Origin: Vreelandella halophila
GTDB lineage: Bacteria > Pseudomonadota > Gammaproteobacteria > Pseudomonadales > Oleiphilaceae
DNA length: 64,000 nt
NCBI RefSeq assembly: GCF_009856365.1
Contig: NZ_WMEX01000004.1
Span: 248,001-312,000 of the forward strand
Reading direction: 5' to 3'
Position numbers and translations under genes: made by a program
Shown: one piece after another, positions 18,500-28,462 of the stretch
Numbering within the stretch: position 1 is the first letter of the stretch
Layout of the letters: every line of letters begins with the position of its first letter
The notes under the pieces: model-generated
Told to the model about the DNA's origin: nothing
Databases searched by the model: none
Seen by the model: only the letters and a program-made list of their open reading frames with translations

Positions 18500-19804
18500 T
18501 CACGCACCCTGCTGGGGCGGCTTCACAGCATCCTCATACTTGTATTTCTTCTGCTTGACCTTGGCATTTTCAAGGACGTGGTCCACAACCTGATCCTCAA
18601 GCACCGAGGATTCAATCTGCTGCTTTTCTTCCTGGTTGTTGTTGTAGTACTCGACCACTTCATCCGGATCCTGATAGGTGGAGGCGATCTCGCGGATCTT
18701 CTCATCAACCCGCTCGCTGTCCACCTCAAGATTCGCGTCCTGCACCAGCTGCTGGAACAGCAGACCGGTCTTGATGCGGCGTTGGGCCTGATCCTGGAAC
18801 AGCTCGGAAGGCAGCTGTGACGGATCCATCTGGCCACCGAACTGCTGCACCGCCTCCTGCTTCATGCGCTCGATCTCCTGATCGACCATGCCCTGGGGCA
18901 CTTCCAGCTCTGTAACCTCGAGGAGGCCGTCAATGACCTGCTGCTTGATGCGGTTCTGGATGCCGTTCTTGAGCTCGCGCTCCATGTTCTTGCGCACTTC
19001 CTCGCGGAACTCCTCCTCGGTCTCGGCTTCAACGCCGAACTGCTCGAAGAATTCCTTATCGAGGGTGGGCAGCTGCGGTTCCTCAACCTTCTTGACCGTC
19101 ACCTGGAACTGGGCCTGCTTACCCGCCAGTTCCTCGTTCTGGTAATCTTCCGGGAAGGTCACATCAAGGGTATGCTCCTCACCGGTCTTGGCGCCTACCA
19201 GCTGATCCTCGAAACCGGCGATCATCTGGCCGTCTCCAAGAGTCAGCTGCTGGTCCTCGCCGCTGCCGCCCTCGAATTCCTCACCGTCGATGGTGCCGGT
19301 GAAGTCGATGGTCATGACGTCCTTCTTCTTGGCCTTGCGCTTGACCTCTTTGTAGGTCGCCTGCTGGCGGCGCAGGTTGTCGATCATCTTGTTGATGTCC
19401 TTGTCCTGTACTTCGGACCAGGGCTTCTCAACACTGATCTGGCTCAGGTCGCCCACCTGGATCTCGGGCATGACCTCGAAAACGGCAACAAATTCAAAGT
19501 CCTTGCCTTCCTCCACGGTCTGGGGCTCAAACCGCGGCTGGCTCGCCGGCTGTACGTCCTGCTCCTGGATCGCCTCCATCCAGGCATTACGCATCACTTC
19601 GCCGAGAACTTCCTGGCGTACGCCCTGGCCAAAGCGCTTGCGCACGACCTTCATGGGAACCTTGCCCGGACGGAAACCGTTGAGACGAACCTGTTTCGCG
19701 GCTTCGCGCAGGCGTTCATCGACCTGCTGCTCAACTTCCTCCGCGGGCACGCCAATCGTCATGCGACGCTCGATGTTGGACGTCGATTCAAGGGAGACTT
19801 GCAT
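18500..19804 (-). CDS. tig: trigger factor (ribosome-associated chaperone)
   Basis: This 434-residue chaperone binds the ribosome exit site through the G-F-R-P-G-K-V-P motif (about residues 43-50). The FKBP-type isomerase domain follows (about 150-245), and a long helical C-terminal domain makes up the rest. AGGA lies 7 nt before the ATG. The C-terminal end is rich in Gln, Glu and Lys. It is downstream of the four-tRNA cluster and starts the tig-clpP-clpX series. Confidence 0.97.
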   Translation of the reverse strand: MQVSLESTSNIERRMTIGVPAEEVEQQVDERLREAAKQVRLNGFRPGKVPMKVVRKRFGQGVRQEVLGEVMRNAWMEAIQEQDVQPASQPRFEPQTVEEGKDFEFVAVFEVMPEIQVGDLSQISVEKPWSEVQDKDINKMIDNLRRQQATYKEVKRKAKKKDVMTIDFTGTIDGEEFEGGSGEDQQLTLGDGQMIAGFEDQLVGAKTGEEHTLDVTFPEDYQNEELAGKQAQFQVTVKKVEEPQLPTLDKEFFEQFGVEAETEEEFREEVRKNMERELKNGIQNRIKQQVIDGLLEVTELEVPQGMVDQEIERMKQEAVQQFGGQMDPSQLPSELFQDQAQRRIKTGLLFQQLVQDANLEVDSERVDEKIREIASTYQDPDEVVEYYNNNQEEKQQIESSVLEDQVVDHVLENAKVKQKKYKYEDAVKPPQQGA

Positions 19805-19960
19805 GGAATATCCTCAGTTATTGCCGTTCCGATTCAATGTAAAGCCGGGGATCATAGAAATGTGAACGCGACTTGGCAAGGCCGCGGCTTTCGGGGCGCT
19901 GATTCTATCACGTTCTGACCGCGCACTCCGATAGGGAAAGATCCGGGAAAGGGAAAGAAG

Positions 19961-20045
19961 TGGTGCGAAAGGAGAGACTCGAACTCTCACGGGTTGCCCC
20001 ACTGGAACCTAAATCCAGCGCGTCTACCAGTTCCGCCACTTTCGC
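19961..20045 (-). tRNA. tRNA-Leu (anticodon TAG)
   Basis: This is an 85-nt class II tRNA with encoded CCA, acceptor GCGAAAG/CTTTCGC, anticodon loop TTTAGGT and a long variable arm. It is last in the leftward Pro-Arg-His-Leu cluster. Confidence 0.96.
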
Positions 20046-20089
20046 CCATAAAAAAGAGGTCAGCCCTGATGGCCGGAAATAGAAAAAAA

Positions 20090-20166
20090 TGGGGTGGACG
20101 AAGGGGATCGAACCCTCGACCGCAGGAGTCACAATCCTGAGCTCTACCAACTGAGCTACGTCCACC
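20090..20166 (-). tRNA. tRNA-His (anticodon GTG)
   Basis: This is a 77-nt tRNA with the histidine-specific extra G(-1) opposite C73 and encoded CCA. The anticodon loop TTGTGAC sits between CAGGA and TCCTG arms. Confidence 0.97.
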
Positions 20167-20227
20167 ACTGAGAGGCGCGATTCTAACGCACCTAAAGGAC
20201 TTCACCAAACGCCGCGTGCCAGAAAGT

Positions 20228-20304
20228 TGGCGCGCCCGGCAGGACTTGAACCTGCGACCTACGGCTTAGAAGGCCGTTGCTCTATCCAACTGAGCTACGA
20301 GCGC
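20228..20304 (-). tRNA. tRNA-Arg (anticodon TCT)
   Basis: This is a 77-nt cloverleaf with encoded CCA, acceptor GCGCTCG/CGGGCGC (one G-U pair), and anticodon loop CTTCTAA between ACGGC and GCCGT arms. Confidence 0.97.
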
Positions 20305-20352
20305 ACGTTCATCCATCCGCCCACAACGGCCCGCCCAGTGAGTACCTGAAAC

Positions 20353-20429
20353 TGGTCGGGGTAGAGAGATTTGAACTCCCGACATCCTGCTCCCAAAGCA
20401 GGCGCGCTACCAGACTGCGCTATACCCCG
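20353..20429 (-). tRNA. tRNA-Pro (anticodon TGG)
   Basis: This is a 77-nt cloverleaf with encoded CCA, acceptor CGGGGTA/TACCCCG, and anticodon loop TTTGGGA between CCTGC and GCAGG arms. It is the first gene of the tRNA cluster, directly downstream of a good promoter. Confidence 0.97.
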
Positions 20430-20469
20430 AAAAACTCACCCACGCCGGCTCTCAGCGAAGTTGGAGCGA

Positions 20470-20498
20470 ATCATACCGGGGGCTGTGAACAGCGTCAA
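20470..20498 (-). promoter_or_regulatory. sigma-70-type promoter for the tRNA cluster
   Basis: On the leftward strand TTGACG (20498-20493) and TATGAT (20475-20470) are separated by 17 bp, with a start near 20463. A GC-rich stretch follows the -10, reminiscent of a stringent discriminator. The only leftward genes it can serve first are the four tRNAs, with possible readthrough into tig. Confidence 0.75.
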
Positions 20499-20503
20499 CA
20501 TGA

Positions 20504-20532
20504 TTGGCGGCTGAGCGTAAAACTGCGACAAT
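20504..20532 (+). promoter_or_regulatory. weak sigma-70-type promoter for folD
   Basis: TTGGCG (20504-20509) and GACAAT (20527-20532) are separated by 17 bp, each matching 4 of 6 consensus positions. The predicted start near 20539 leaves a 30-nt leader before the folD ATG. It is divergent from, and only a few bases from, the tRNA promoter. Confidence 0.45.
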
Positions 20533-20568
20533 GCCGCTTTTCCCGAACCACCGTCACAAGGCCCTTAC

Positions 20569-21420
20569 ATGACAGCGCAGATCATTGACGGCAAGGCCAT
20601 CGCCCTGGATCTCCGCCACTCCGTAGCGGAAAAAGTGAGCCAGCGGATCAGCCAGGGCCTGCGGCCGCCGGGTCTGGGTGTTGTGCTGGTGGGCAGCGAT
20701 CCCGCGTCCAACCTCTATGTGAAGCGTAAACGCGAAGCCTGTGACGCCGCTGGCCTGCATACTGAAGATCACCATCTGCCGGCGGAAACCACTCAGGACG
20801 AACTGAACCAGTTGGTGGACCGGATGAACGAGGATCCGAACATCGACGGCATCCTCGTGCAGCTGCCCCTGCCCGAGCACATGAACCCGGACGAGATCCT
20901 GCTGCGCATCCGCCCGGACAAGGATGTGGATGGCTTCCACCCCTACAACCTGGGCCGCCTGACCCAGCGCCATCCGGAACTGCGCCCCTGCACACCGGCC
21001 GGCATCATCCACCTTCTTGACCATATCGGCACGCCCTACAAGGGCCAGCACGCGGTCATCGTGGGTGCCTCCAACATCGTCGGCCGCCCTCTTTCCATGG
21101 AACTGCTGCTGAAAGGCGCCACCGTTACCGTAGCGCACCGGTTCACTGGTGACCTGCCCCGCTTTGTGGCGGACGCGGACCTTCTCATTGCCGCCGCCGG
21201 CAAACCGGGCCTGGTCCATGGCGACTGGGTCAAGGAAGGCGCGACGGTCATTGATGTGGGCATCAACCGCAACGAGGAAGGCAAGCTGATCGGTGACGTG
21301 GAATTTGCCCCGGCTGCCGAGCGCGCTGCCTGGATCACCCCGGTGCCCGGCGGAGTTGGCCCCATGACCATCGCCATGCTGCTGCAGAACACCCTGGAAG
21401 CCGCCGAACGCCACGGCTGA
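20569..21420 (+). CDS. folD: bifunctional methylenetetrahydrofolate dehydrogenase/cyclohydrolase FolD
   Basis: This 283-residue cytoplasmic enzyme interconverts methylene-, methenyl- and 10-formyl-tetrahydrofolate for one-carbon supply. The active-site Y-V-x-R-K motif is at about 50-54, Q-L-P-L-P near 100, the Rossmann [10 protein letters not shown] near 165, and the C-terminal [10 protein letters not shown] is intact. Length is typical. It starts after the tRNA region and is followed by a large palindromic element before the converging malate synthase gene. Confidence 0.97.
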   Translation: MTAQIIDGKAIALDLRHSVAEKVSQRISQGLRPPGLGVVLVGSDPASNLYVKRKREACDAAGLHTEDHHLPAETTQDELNQLVDRMNEDPNIDGILVQLPLPEHMNPDEILLRIRPDKDVDGFHPYNLGRLTQRHPELRPCTPAGIIHLLDHIGTPYKGQHAVIVGASNIVGRPLSMELLLKGATVTVAHRFTGDLPRFVADADLLIAAAGKPGLVHGDWVKEGATVIDVGINRNEEGKLIGDVEFAPAAERAAWITPVPGGVGPMTIAMLLQNTLEAAERHG

Positions 21421-21439
21421 CTCCCCGAAAAGCGCCTGA

Positions 21440-21629
21440 GGAAGGTGGCGGGTAACGCTGTCCGGGACTGTCTGGAGCCATGGATGGCGGAAGACAAGCG
21501 TACAGGGGTTTACGCGACTGAGCGTAAACGGGCTTACAGGAAGTAAGCCCTGGACCTTTTAGCGGAGCAGGACAGCGCAGCTAAAAGGTATTCACAGCGT
21601 GTCCCGGACAGCGTTACCCGCCACCTTCC
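21440..21629. repeat. 190-nt nested palindromic intergenic element
   Basis: A perfect 29-bp inverted repeat forms the outer arms (21440-21468 and 21601-21629). Inside are three further perfect stems in tandem: GTTTACGC/GCGTAAAC (21508-21515, 21522-21529), GGGCTTAC/GTAAGCCC (21530-21537, 21543-21550) and a 10-bp stem ACCTTTTAGC/GCTAAAAGGT (21554-21563, 21580-21589). A small GCCA-TGGA-TGGC hairpin lies at 21477-21488. No reading frame is plausible here. The design suggests a mobile palindromic repeat (REP/MITE-like) or a structured RNA. No second copy is in this window. It fills the folD-glcB convergent gap. Confidence 0.8.
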
Positions 21630-21639
21630 CCCCGCACAC

Positions 21640-21662
21640 AAAAAACCCCGCCGAAGCGGGGT
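21640..21662 (-). terminator. intrinsic terminator after malate synthase G
   Basis: A perfect 7-bp stem ACCCCGC/GCGGGGT (21645-21651, 21656-21662) with a 4-nt loop (TTCG on the leftward strand) is followed leftward by TTTTTT (21645-21640). It is 27 nt past the glcB stop. Confidence 0.92.
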
Positions 21663-21689
21663 CTTATACCAGTCAGTTCAACTCCTGCC

Positions 21690-23870
21690 TCACTGACCGT
21701 ACTTGGCCTTCGCCTTGCGACGATAGGCGTGCAGCAGAGGCTCGGTATAACCACTGGGCTGCTCACGGCCCTTGAAGATCAGGTCACAGGCCGCCTGGAA
21801 AGCCACGTTGCCCTCGAAATCATCCGCCATCGGGATGTAGTTCGGGTCGCCTTCGTTCTGGCGGTCCACAACCTTCGCCATGCGCTTGAGCGTCTCCATC
21901 ACCTGCTCTTCCGTGCAGATGCCGTGATACAGCCAGTTGCACAGCAGCTGGGACGCGATCCGCAGCGTGGCGCGGTCCTCCATCAGGCCGACATCATTGA
22001 TGTCCGGCACCTTGGAGCAACCGACCCCTTCCTCGATCCAGCGCACCACATAGCCGAGGATACCCTGGGCGTTATTGTCCAGCTCCTGCTTGATGTCTTC
22101 CTGGCTCAGCACGGACGGATCCTTCATCAGCGGCACGGTCAGGATGTTGTCCAGGCTGGCGCGCTCACGCTTGCTCAGCTCTCCCTGCACATCCATCACG
22201 TTCACCTGGTGGTAATGAATGGCGTGCAGGGTCGCTGCCGTCGGTGACGGTACCCAGGCCGTGTTGGCGCCCGCTTTCGGGTGGCTGATCTTGGCATCCA
22301 TCATCGCCGCCAGCTTGTCCGGCATGGGCCACATGCCCTTGCCGATCTGCGCGCGGCCCTTGAGGCCGGTTTCGAGGCCGATGTCCACGTTCCAGTCCTC
22401 GTAGCTGGTCATCCAGGGCGCCTGCTTCATCTCGCCCTTACGGATCACCGGCCCGGCTTCCATGCTGGTATGGATCTCGTCACCAGTGCGGTCCAGGAAG
22501 CCGGTATTGATGAAGATGATCCGGTCCTTCGCCTGGCGGATGCACTCCTTGAGGTTGACCGTGGTGCGGCGCTCCTCATCCATCACGCCCACCTTGAGGG
22601 TATTGCGCTTCATGCCCAGCGCATCCTCGACGCGGCCGAAGAGTTCGTTGGTGAAGGCCACCTCGTCCGGTCCATGCATCTTGGGCTTCACGATGTAGAC
22701 ACTGCCGGTACGGCTGTTGCCCACCCGGTTGTTGCCCTTGAGGTCATGGATGGCGATCAGGGAGGTGATCATGCCGTCCATGAGGCCTTCCGGCACCTCG
22801 TTGCCGTCCACATCCAGGATGGCATCGTTGGTCATCAGGTGGCCGACGTTACGCACCAGCATCAGGCTGCGGCCGTGAAGACTCATGGGCTTGCCACTGG
22901 CATCCAGGTACTCACGGTCGCCAGCCATGCTCCGGGTGACGGTCTTGCCGCCCTTCTCGAAGCTTTCCTCCAGGTTGCCCTGCATCAGGCCCAGCCAGTT
23001 GCGGTAGACGCCGGTCTTGTCCTCAGCGTCCACGGCTGCCACGGAGTCCTCGCAGTCCATGATCGTGGTCAGCGCGGATTCCATGAGCACGTCCTTGACG
23101 TGCGCCGCGTCGTCCTTGCCAATCGGGTGGCTGGCGTCGATCTGGATCTCGAAATGCACGCCGTTGCGCACCAGCAGGATGCCTTCCGGCTCGCTTTCAG
23201 AGCCCTTGTAGCCCACGAACTGGGCCGGATCCTTCAGGCTGGCCTCGCTGCCACTGTTCAGGGTTACTTTCAGCTGCCCACCGTCAACCCGGTAGCCTGT
23301 GGCGTCCGCATGGCTGCCGCTGGCCAGCGGTGCGGACTCATCCAGCATGGCGCGGGCGTAGGCGATAACCTTCTCGCCACGCACCGGGTTGTAACCCGGG
23401 CCCTTGGTGGCGCCGCCTTCCTCGGAGATGATGTCGGAACCGTAGACGGCGTCATAGAGACTGCCCCAGCGCGCATTGGCGGCGTTCAGCGCGAAGCGTG
23501 CGTTGGAGATCGGTACCACCAGCTGAGGACCAGCCACCTGGGCGATCTCTTTATCCACGTTCTCCGTGGTTGCGGTGAAGTCTTCGCCTTCCGGCTTGAG
23601 GTAGCCGATGTCCTTGAGGAAGGTCTTGTACTCGTTCAGGTCGATGGACTGGCCCTGGTGCTCGCGGTGCCAGTCGTCCAGCTTCTCCTGCAGTTCATCC
23701 CGAACCTTGAGCAGTTCACGGTTGCGCGGCGCCATGTCTGCCACGATGCGGCCGAACTCGTTCCAGAACTGGTCGGCGTCCACACCGGTTCCCGGCAGGG
23801 CTTCGTTGTTAACAAAGTCGTACAGGATTCGGGCGACCTGCAGGCCGCCTGCATTCACGCGTTCTGTCAT
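21690..23870 (-). CDS. glcB: malate synthase G
   Basis: This 726-residue cytoplasmic enzyme condenses glyoxylate and acetyl-CoA to malate (glyoxylate shunt or glycolate use). The monomeric G-type is shown by its length (about 720) and start. The segment [11 protein letters not shown] is at about 263-273, R-S-M near 310, the K-P-K-M-H-G-P-x-E-V segment is present, and the G-D-E-I-H-T-S loop follows. No isocitrate lyase or glc regulator is adjacent. The 131 bp before it hold no confident promoter. A strong terminator follows. It sits between folD and cysS, which are neighbours in Pseudomonas. Confidence 0.97.
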   Translation of the reverse strand: MTERVNAGGLQVARILYDFVNNEALPGTGVDADQFWNEFGRIVADMAPRNRELLKVRDELQEKLDDWHREHQGQSIDLNEYKTFLKDIGYLKPEGEDFTATTENVDKEIAQVAGPQLVVPISNARFALNAANARWGSLYDAVYGSDIISEEGGATKGPGYNPVRGEKVIAYARAMLDESAPLASGSHADATGYRVDGGQLKVTLNSGSEASLKDPAQFVGYKGSESEPEGILLVRNGVHFEIQIDASHPIGKDDAAHVKDVLMESALTTIMDCEDSVAAVDAEDKTGVYRNWLGLMQGNLEESFEKGGKTVTRSMAGDREYLDASGKPMSLHGRSLMLVRNVGHLMTNDAILDVDGNEVPEGLMDGMITSLIAIHDLKGNNRVGNSRTGSVYIVKPKMHGPDEVAFTNELFGRVEDALGMKRNTLKVGVMDEERRTTVNLKECIRQAKDRIIFINTGFLDRTGDEIHTSMEAGPVIRKGEMKQAPWMTSYEDWNVDIGLETGLKGRAQIGKGMWPMPDKLAAMMDAKISHPKAGANTAWVPSPTAATLHAIHYHQVNVMDVQGELSKRERASLDNILTVPLMKDPSVLSQEDIKQELDNNAQGILGYVVRWIEEGVGCSKVPDINDVGLMEDRATLRIASQLLCNWLYHGICTEEQVMETLKRMAKVVDRQNEGDPNYIPMADDFEGNVAFQAACDLIFKGREQPSGYTEPLLHAYRRKAKAKYGQ

Positions 23871-24001
23871 CTTTGTGCCTCAGATTGCTGTTTTTAAGAC
23901 GTTTTTATGCGGAATAACCGGACCGGTAAGCGCTGGCCCGGCGACCACGTATTCTGGGTGTGCGTATTCTAAGCCAAACGTACCGCAAAAGGACAGGCGC
24001 C

Positions 24002-25381
24002 CTACTCCCGGCGCCAGGTCGTGCCTTCGCGGCTGTCCTCAAGGACAATACCCTGTTCGAGGAGCTTATCCCGGATGCGGTCGGCCTCGGCAAAGTCCTT
24101 CGCTTTCTTGGCCCGGGAACGCGCTTCAATCAGTTCCTCGATGCGCTCTGGTGTGAGATCCCCGGTGCCGCCCTGGAGGAAGTCGGAGGGCGCCCGCTCC
24201 AGCACGCCAAGCACGGCGCCGAGCCGTTTCAGAACCCCGGCCAGCCGGGCCGCTTCCGCTTCATCCCCGTTGCGCCGCGCCCGGTTCAGTTCGCCCGTCA
24301 GGGCATGCAGCTCGGCTGTGGCCTCAACGGTATTGAAGTCATCGTCCATGGCTTCCACGAAGCGGCTGTCATACGCCGTCTCCGCCGGGTCCGTCTCGGG
24401 CTCGATGCCATCCAGCGCCTGGTAGAACTTCATCAGTGCGCCCTTGGCTTCCGCCAGGCTGTCCGGGGTGTAGTCAATCTGGCTGCGGTAATGGCTGGCG
24501 ATCAGGAAGTAGCGCACCACTTCCGGATCGTGTTCCTGGAGAATATCCCGGATAGTGAAGAAGTTACCCAGGGATTTTGACATCTTTTCGTGGTTCACCC
24601 GCACGGCCCCGGCGTGCATCCAGTAGTTCACGAATGGCTGCTCATGGGCGCACTCGGACTGGGCGATCTCGTTCTCGTGGTGCGGGAACATGAGGTCCGG
24701 GCCGCCGCCATGGATGTCGAAGGTCCGCCCCAGGTGTGAGCGGGACATGGCCGAGCACTCGATGTGCCAGCCAGGGCGCCCATCGCCCCAGGGCGAGGGC
24801 CAGCTGACCTCACCGGGTTTGGCGGCCTTCCACAGAACGAAATCCGCCGGGCTGGCCTTGGCCTCGACCACGTCCACACGGGCGCCGGCCACCAGGTCCT
24901 CGAGCTTCTTGCGGCTGAGCTTGCCATAGCCGTCGAAACTGGACACGGCGAAATACACATCGCCGTTGTCGCCCTGGTAGGCATGGCCCTTCTCAACGAG
25001 GGTCTCGATCATGGCCACCATCTCATCAATGGTCTCGGTGGCCCTGGGCTCCTCGCTAGGGCGCAGCACGCCGAGGGCACCCTCGTCCTCGTGCATGGCG
25101 GCAATCATGCGGTCGGTCAGCGCCCGGAAGTCCTCGCCGTTCTCCCGCGCGCGATCCAGGATCTTGTCGTCAATGTCGGTGATGTTGCGCACGTAGTGCA
25201 CGTCGTAACCGCGGTGGCGCAGGTAGCGCGTTACCACATCGAAAGCCACCAGCACCCGGGCATGGCCAAGGTGACAGTAATCGTAGACCGTCATACCGCA
25301 GACGTAGATGCCGACCTTTCCCTCCACGATGGGCTGGAAGGTTTCCTTGCGACGACTGAGCGTACTGTAGAGCTGGATCAC
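24002..25381 (-). CDS. cysS: cysteinyl-tRNA synthetase
   Basis: This 459-residue class I synthetase charges tRNA-Cys. The H-L-G-H signature is at about 37-40, the zinc ligands begin with C28 (Y-V-C-G-M-T), and K-M-S-K-S-L-G-N is near 266-273. The start is GTG at 25381, with GGAG 8 nt upstream; the product start (M-I-Q-L-Y) matches the family. It follows glnS by 27 bp, and the two are probably cotranscribed. Confidence 0.97.
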   Translation of the reverse strand: MIQLYSTLSRRKETFQPIVEGKVGIYVCGMTVYDYCHLGHARVLVAFDVVTRYLRHRGYDVHYVRNITDIDDKILDRARENGEDFRALTDRMIAAMHEDEGALGVLRPSEEPRATETIDEMVAMIETLVEKGHAYQGDNGDVYFAVSSFDGYGKLSRKKLEDLVAGARVDVVEAKASPADFVLWKAAKPGEVSWPSPWGDGRPGWHIECSAMSRSHLGRTFDIHGGGPDLMFPHHENEIAQSECAHEQPFVNYWMHAGAVRVNHEKMSKSLGNFFTIRDILQEHDPEVVRYFLIASHYRSQIDYTPDSLAEAKGALMKFYQALDGIEPETDPAETAYDSRFVEAMDDDFNTVEATAELHALTGELNRARRNGDEAEAARLAGVLKRLGAVLGVLERAPSDFLQGGTGDLTPERIEELIEARSRAKKAKDFAEADRIRDKLLEQGIVLEDSREGTTWRRE

Positions 25382-25408
25382 GGGGTCTCCATCCTTTCCG
25401 GTCTCGGT

Positions 25409-27088
25409 TTACTGGCCGCTGATCTTGGCCCAGGAGTCACGCAGGGTGACAGTGCGGTTCATCACGATCCGATCCTCACTGCTGGCCTCGGGATCAAAAA
25501 AGAAATAGCCCTCGCGCTCGAACTGGTAGGGAATATCCGTGCGCGGCGAGGCGAGGTTCGCCTCTCCCTTGCAGCCTGTCAGAACCACGAGGTTGTCCGG
25601 GTTGAGATCCTCGACAAAATCCCGCTCCTTGTCGGTGCCCGGATTCTCCACCCCGAAAAGCCGGTCATAGAGGCGCAGCTCAAGGTCCACCGCGGTCTCG
25701 GCAGAGACCCAGTGGATGACACCCTTGGGCTTGTAACCCTCGGGATTCACTCCCAGGGTCTCCGGGTCGTACTCGGCATGGATCTCGGTCACATTGCCTT
25801 CGTCATCGACAACAAAATCATTGCAGGTGATGACATAGCCGCCACGCAGGCGCACGGCATTGCCCTTTGAGAGCCGCTTCCACTTCTTGTTGGGCGGCAC
25901 CTCCACGAAGTCCTCCGCGTCGATGTACATCTCGCGCGTCCAGGTCACCTCGCGGGTTCCCATGGATTCGTCCTGGGGATGTACCGCCGTGGTCAGGGTC
26001 TCGGCCTGCCCTTCCGGATAATTGGTCAGGATCAGTTTGACAGGCCGCAGGACACACATGGCGCGGGGCGCGTTGCGGTTCAGGTCATCCCGGATGGCGT
26101 GTTCGAGCATGCCCAGGTCCACGGTGCCGCCGGTCTTGTTCACGCCCACCATATCGCAGAACTGGCGTATGGAAGCCGGGGTGAAGCCGCGCCGGCGCAT
26201 ACCCGAGAGGGTCGGCATGCGCGGGTCATTCCAGGCATCCACATGGCCCTCGTCCACCAGCCGCATCAGCTTGCGCTTGCTGGTGATGGTGTAGTTCACA
26301 TTCAGGCGTGCGAACTCGGTCTGGCGCGGGCGGCACGGCGGGGTCACGTGTTCCAGAACCCAGTCATACAGCGGCCGGTGGTCCTCGAATTCCAGAGTGC
26401 ACAGGGAATGGGTCACGCCCTCTTCCGCATCGGAGAGCGGATGCGTGAAGTCATACATTGGGTAGATGCACCACTTGTCCCCGGTCTGGTGGTGCGTCAG
26501 GTACCGGATGCGGTAAAGGATCGGATCGCGCATGTTCATGTTCGGGGACGCCATGTCGATCTTCGCCCGCAGCACATGCTCACCTTCGGCGAATTCCCCG
26601 GCCCTCATGCGCCGGAAGAGGTCCAGGTTCTCCTCGACGGAGCGATCCCGATAGGGGCTGTCCGTGCCGGCCTGGGTCAATGTCCCCCGATACTGCGCGG
26701 CGGTTTCCGGATCCAGGCTGCAGACATAGGCATGGCCGCCGCGGATCAGCTCCTCGGCGTATTCATAGAGGCGCTCAAAATAGTCCGAGGCGTAGCGGAC
26801 CGGCCCTTTCCACTCATAACCCAGCCATGTCACGTCCCGTTTGATCGCCTCGATGTACTCCTGGCTCTCTTTCTCCGGGTTGGTGTCGTCAAAACGCAGG
26901 GTACAGTCGCCGCCGAACTGCTCGGCCATGCCGAAGTTGACTACGATCGACTTGGCGTGACCGATATGCAGGTAGCCATTGGGCTCCGGTGGGAACCGGG
27001 TGACGACGTGGTCATGACGGCCTTCGGCAAGGTCGTCCTGGATGAGGGTTCGGATGAAGTTGCTGGCCGGAGCTGATTCGGAACTCAT
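25409..27088 (-). CDS. glnS: glutaminyl-tRNA synthetase
   Basis: This 559-residue class I synthetase charges tRNA-Gln directly. The signature H-I-G-H-A-K is at about 42-47 within [11 protein letters not shown], and the second motif is T-S-K-R-K near 273. The C-terminal anticodon-binding beta barrels are complete. It is transcribed leftward with cysS and divergently from ppiB. Confidence 0.97.
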   Translation of the reverse strand: MSSESAPASNFIRTLIQDDLAEGRHDHVVTRFPPEPNGYLHIGHAKSIVVNFGMAEQFGGDCTLRFDDTNPEKESQEYIEAIKRDVTWLGYEWKGPVRYASDYFERLYEYAEELIRGGHAYVCSLDPETAAQYRGTLTQAGTDSPYRDRSVEENLDLFRRMRAGEFAEGEHVLRAKIDMASPNMNMRDPILYRIRYLTHHQTGDKWCIYPMYDFTHPLSDAEEGVTHSLCTLEFEDHRPLYDWVLEHVTPPCRPRQTEFARLNVNYTITSKRKLMRLVDEGHVDAWNDPRMPTLSGMRRRGFTPASIRQFCDMVGVNKTGGTVDLGMLEHAIRDDLNRNAPRAMCVLRPVKLILTNYPEGQAETLTTAVHPQDESMGTREVTWTREMYIDAEDFVEVPPNKKWKRLSKGNAVRLRGGYVITCNDFVVDDEGNVTEIHAEYDPETLGVNPEGYKPKGVIHWVSAETAVDLELRLYDRLFGVENPGTDKERDFVEDLNPDNLVVLTGCKGEANLASPRTDIPYQFEREGYFFFDPEASSEDRIVMNRTVTLRDSWAKISGQ

Positions 27089-27215
27089 GGATGCTGTGAC
27101 ACCACCGGGTTGATTTGAAAGCCGCCATTGTACCTGCTCACCGCCACGATCTCATGCATGGCGGAAAACGATGCCTTACAATACGGCCCATTTGGACGCG
27201 AAAGGATATAATCTC

Positions 27216-27725
27216 ATGGTCGTTCTGGAAACCAGCGAAGGCCGCATCCTGCTGGCCACCGACGCGGAGAACGCCCCCGTCACCACCAGGAATTTCCTTG
27301 CCTACATCGATTCGGGTTTCTACAACGGCCTTATTTTCCACAGGGTCATCAGCAACTTCATGATCCAGACCGGCGGCTTCGGCCCGGACATGGAGCCCCG
27401 CAAACCCGGTGAGCCGATTCCCAACGAGGCGGACAATGGCCTCAGCAACCGGCGCGGCACCATCGCCATGGCGCGCACCATGAGTCCGCATACCGCCTCG
27501 TCCCAGTTCTTCATCAATGTCAACGATAACGGCTTCCTGGATCACACCGCCAAGACCCAGGACGGCTGGGGCTACTGCGTCTTCGGTAAGGTGGTGGAAG
27601 GCATGGACGTGGTCGACCGGATCCGTGAGAAACCCACCACGGGCCGCGCCGGGCACCGCGATGTGCCGGTGGAGGATGTCATCATCCATCAGGCCTATCG
27701 CACCAATGAGGGAGCGGACGCATGA
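27216..27725 (+). CDS. ppiB: cytoplasmic peptidyl-prolyl cis-trans isomerase B (cyclophilin)
   Basis: This 169-residue cyclophilin carries the core F-H-R-V-I (catalytic Arg), Q-x-G-G-F-G-P, S-S-Q-F-F-I-N and the Y-C-V-F-G-K-V motif. No signal peptide is present, so it is cytosolic. The start at 27216 has AAAGGA 9 nt upstream and gives the family N terminus (M-V-V-L-E-T). An upstream in-frame ATG at 27171 would add 15 non-conserved residues. A TACAAT hexamer at 27177-27182 could be the -10. It overlaps lpxH by 4 bp (ATGA). Confidence 0.94.
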   Translation: MVVLETSEGRILLATDAENAPVTTRNFLAYIDSGFYNGLIFHRVISNFMIQTGGFGPDMEPRKPGEPIPNEADNGLSNRRGTIAMARTMSPHTASSQFFINVNDNGFLDHTAKTQDGWGYCVFGKVVEGMDVVDRIREKPTTGRAGHRDVPVEDVIIHQAYRTNEGADA

Positions 27726-28462
27726 CCACGCGTTTCATTGCCGACCTGCACCTGGAGGAAAGCCGCCCGGACATTACCAACGCTTTCCTGGGATTCCTCC
27801 CGGCCTACGCCCACAACATTGACGCGCTCTACATTCTCGGAGACTTCTTCGAGGCCTGGATCGGGGATGACGAGCACACGCCCCTGCAGGAAACGGTTGC
27901 CGAGGCACTTCAGGCGGTGACAGCCACCGGCACCGCCCTGTACCTGATGCACGGCAACCGGGATTTCCTCATCGGTCAGGACTTCTGTGACCGGGTGGGC
28001 GCCACATTGCTGGATGACCCCACAGTCATCGACCTCCATGGGGAACCCACCCTGCTGATGCATGGCGACAGCCTCTGTACCACGGATGAGGAATACCAGA
28101 AATTCCGGGCAACCATGCGCAACCCCCAGTGGCAGAAGGCATTCCTCCAGCGCCCCCTGGCGGACCGCCAGACCGTGGCCCGCCAGATGCGCGAAATCAG
28201 CCAGGCGAAAAACCAGGGCAAGGAACAGACCATCATGGACGTCACACCGGAAGAGGTGGTGGCGGACATGGAACGCCACGGGGTGCAACAGCTCATCCAT
28301 GGCCATACCCACAGGCCAGCAGTGCATGAGCTGGAAGCCAATGGCGCTCCCGCCAGACGTTATGTGACCGGCGACTGGCACGAAAAGGCCTGGTACATCG
28401 AAGCCCGGACGGGAGCCGCCCCCGAACTGCTCAGCGTGCCCTTCGCGCAGCTGGCCGGCTGA
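27722..28462 (+). CDS. lpxH: UDP-2,3-diacylglucosamine diphosphatase LpxH
   Basis: This 246-residue metallophosphoesterase makes lipid X in lipid A synthesis at the inner face of the cytoplasmic membrane. The metal-binding signature is complete: D-L-H near 8-10, G-D-F near 40, G-N-R-D near 79, H-G-D near 114 and G-H-T-H near 195. It follows ppiB with an ATGA overlap, as in Pseudomonas. Its TGA is directly followed by the miaE stop complement, forming TGATCA. Confidence 0.96.
   Translation: MTTRFIADLHLEESRPDITNAFLGFLPAYAHNIDALYILGDFFEAWIGDDEHTPLQETVAEALQAVTATGTALYLMHGNRDFLIGQDFCDRVGATLLDDPTVIDLHGEPTLLMHGDSLCTTDEEYQKFRATMRNPQWQKAFLQRPLADRQTVARQMREISQAKNQGKEQTIMDVTPEEVVADMERHGVQQLIHGHTHRPAVHELEANGAPARRYVTGDWHEKAWYIEARTGAAPELLSVPFAQLAG

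Noticed and set aside
19961-20429. tRNA cluster as a phage or island integration site
   Set aside because: No integrase, direct repeats of a tRNA 3' end or composition change were seen; the flanks are conserved housekeeping genes.
22281-23897. Rightward open frame of 538 codons opposite malate synthase G
   Set aside because: It is antisense to a fully conserved gene, has low-complexity His/Val/Ala-rich composition typical of GC-rich antisense frames, and has no ribosome site.
27207-27212. TATAAT just before the ppiB ATG as a promoter element
   Set aside because: It overlaps the spacer after the AAAGGA ribosome site and has no -35 partner at 16-18 bp; TACAAT at 27177-27182 fits better.
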